Shown here: positions 63,558-64,000 of the stretch, in pieces | Numbering within the stretch: position 1 is the first letter of the stretch | How the letters are laid out: each line of letters begins with the position of its first letter | DNA from: Sphaerolaimus hirsutus | Taxonomy: Eukaryota > Nematoda > Chromadorea > Monhysterida > Sphaerolaimidae | Assembly (NCBI GenBank): GCA_964036195.1 | Contig: OZ038451.1 | Span: forward strand, 27,235,927-27,299,926 | Length of the DNA: 64,000 bases | Direction: 5' to 3' | The notes under the pieces: generated by a model | Database searches by the model: none | What the model was told of the DNA's origin: nothing | The model's input: only the letters and a program-made list of their open reading frames with translations | Made by a program: the position numbers and the translations under genes

Positions 63558-64000
63558 GGTTGGAAAAAAACGTTCTTTTTTAACTCGATGTTTTTTAAAA
63601 AAAACAACGTTTTTTTAATAAAAAACGTTTTTTTAAAAAGCTCCCAGATATGACCTTGTGTCAACATATATAGGTATATCAGACAGTGGCAATACTCTGT
63701 TATGTTATATATGACCATATAATGTCTGTGGAGCCATGGGATAGCATTATAAGTGGTGATTTGTGTCAAAAATATCCATTTTTCGTCGACATATTGTTTG
63801 TATATTGCCTTATAGTCGAATGTTCGTGACTTCAGGTAAAGTTTGGCACGGAATAGTGATCAAACAAGGTTATACAAGGAGGTTGTTACCTTGGGAAGTT
63901 ACACACTGTGGAGGTACATGGAAGCACATTACCTCAATATTATATACTACAGCAACATATGATGGCTTATTAACCCATGGTAGCACATAGAAATGGATAC
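63558..64000 (-). mobile_element. hAT-like element, family N1, cut by the window end
   Basis: Begins GGGTTGGAAAAAAACGTTCT and reads as the inverse of 50977 down to about 50530 (for example TATGACCTTGTGTCAACATA). The other terminus is outside the window. Confidence 0.75.

Overview
The window is nuclear DNA of an animal, probably an early-branching invertebrate such as a sponge or cnidarian; the species cannot be named from the sequence. Evidence: long spliceosomal genes with GT-AG introns, a complete 18-exon rRNA-processing gene (PWP2), a gene mixing C-type lectin, apple-like and Sushi/CCP modules (an animal combination), a BTB/POZ gene fragment, and a very high, deeply nested load of transposable elements. 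There are no operons or bacterial signals. No tRNA or rRNA gene was recognised. One 200-base assembly gap lies at 63302-63501.

Layout. 1-1779: 3' end of an LTR retroelement with an envelope-like ORF and a TGTTG...CAACA LTR. 1780-7700: two exons of a BTB/POZ gene separated and surrounded by hAT-type and mariner-type non-autonomous elements, several with target-site duplications. 7700-15600: nested DNA elements, including a mariner relic with a transposase C-terminus, GGCGC-palindrome elements and two CAGGGTTGG hAT-like elements, one inside the other. 16386-20171 (minus): a lectin/apple/CCP extracellular-protein gene. 20868-42921: a TIR-bounded element carrying a foldback palindrome, a TTGACAT minisatellite and a huge insertion. 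The insertion (21888-40300) is about 1.33 head-to-tail units of a giant Ty3/gypsy-like retroelement on the minus strand, with an uninterrupted 3736-residue Gag-Pol ORF. It is flanked by two 954-bp copies of the same host sequence. 43-45 kb: ACGT-rich and foldback elements. 45237-56962 (plus): PWP2, whose introns hold several dated insertions. 57-64 kb: more MITEs, the first exon of a DUF4140-type gene at 60821-60931, and a palindrome that contains the assembly gap.

How it fits together: the host genes are unrelated housekeeping or surface genes and form no pathway. The remarkable content is the mobile-element layer: recent, apparently intact and tandem retroelements; families of small inverted-repeat elements with 8-bp (hAT) or TA (mariner) duplications; and elements nested three deep. 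The gene models here were built by hand from splice sites, phase continuity and family resemblance. PWP2 is very secure. The lectin/CCP gene is secure in its individual exons but incomplete at both ends and in the middle.
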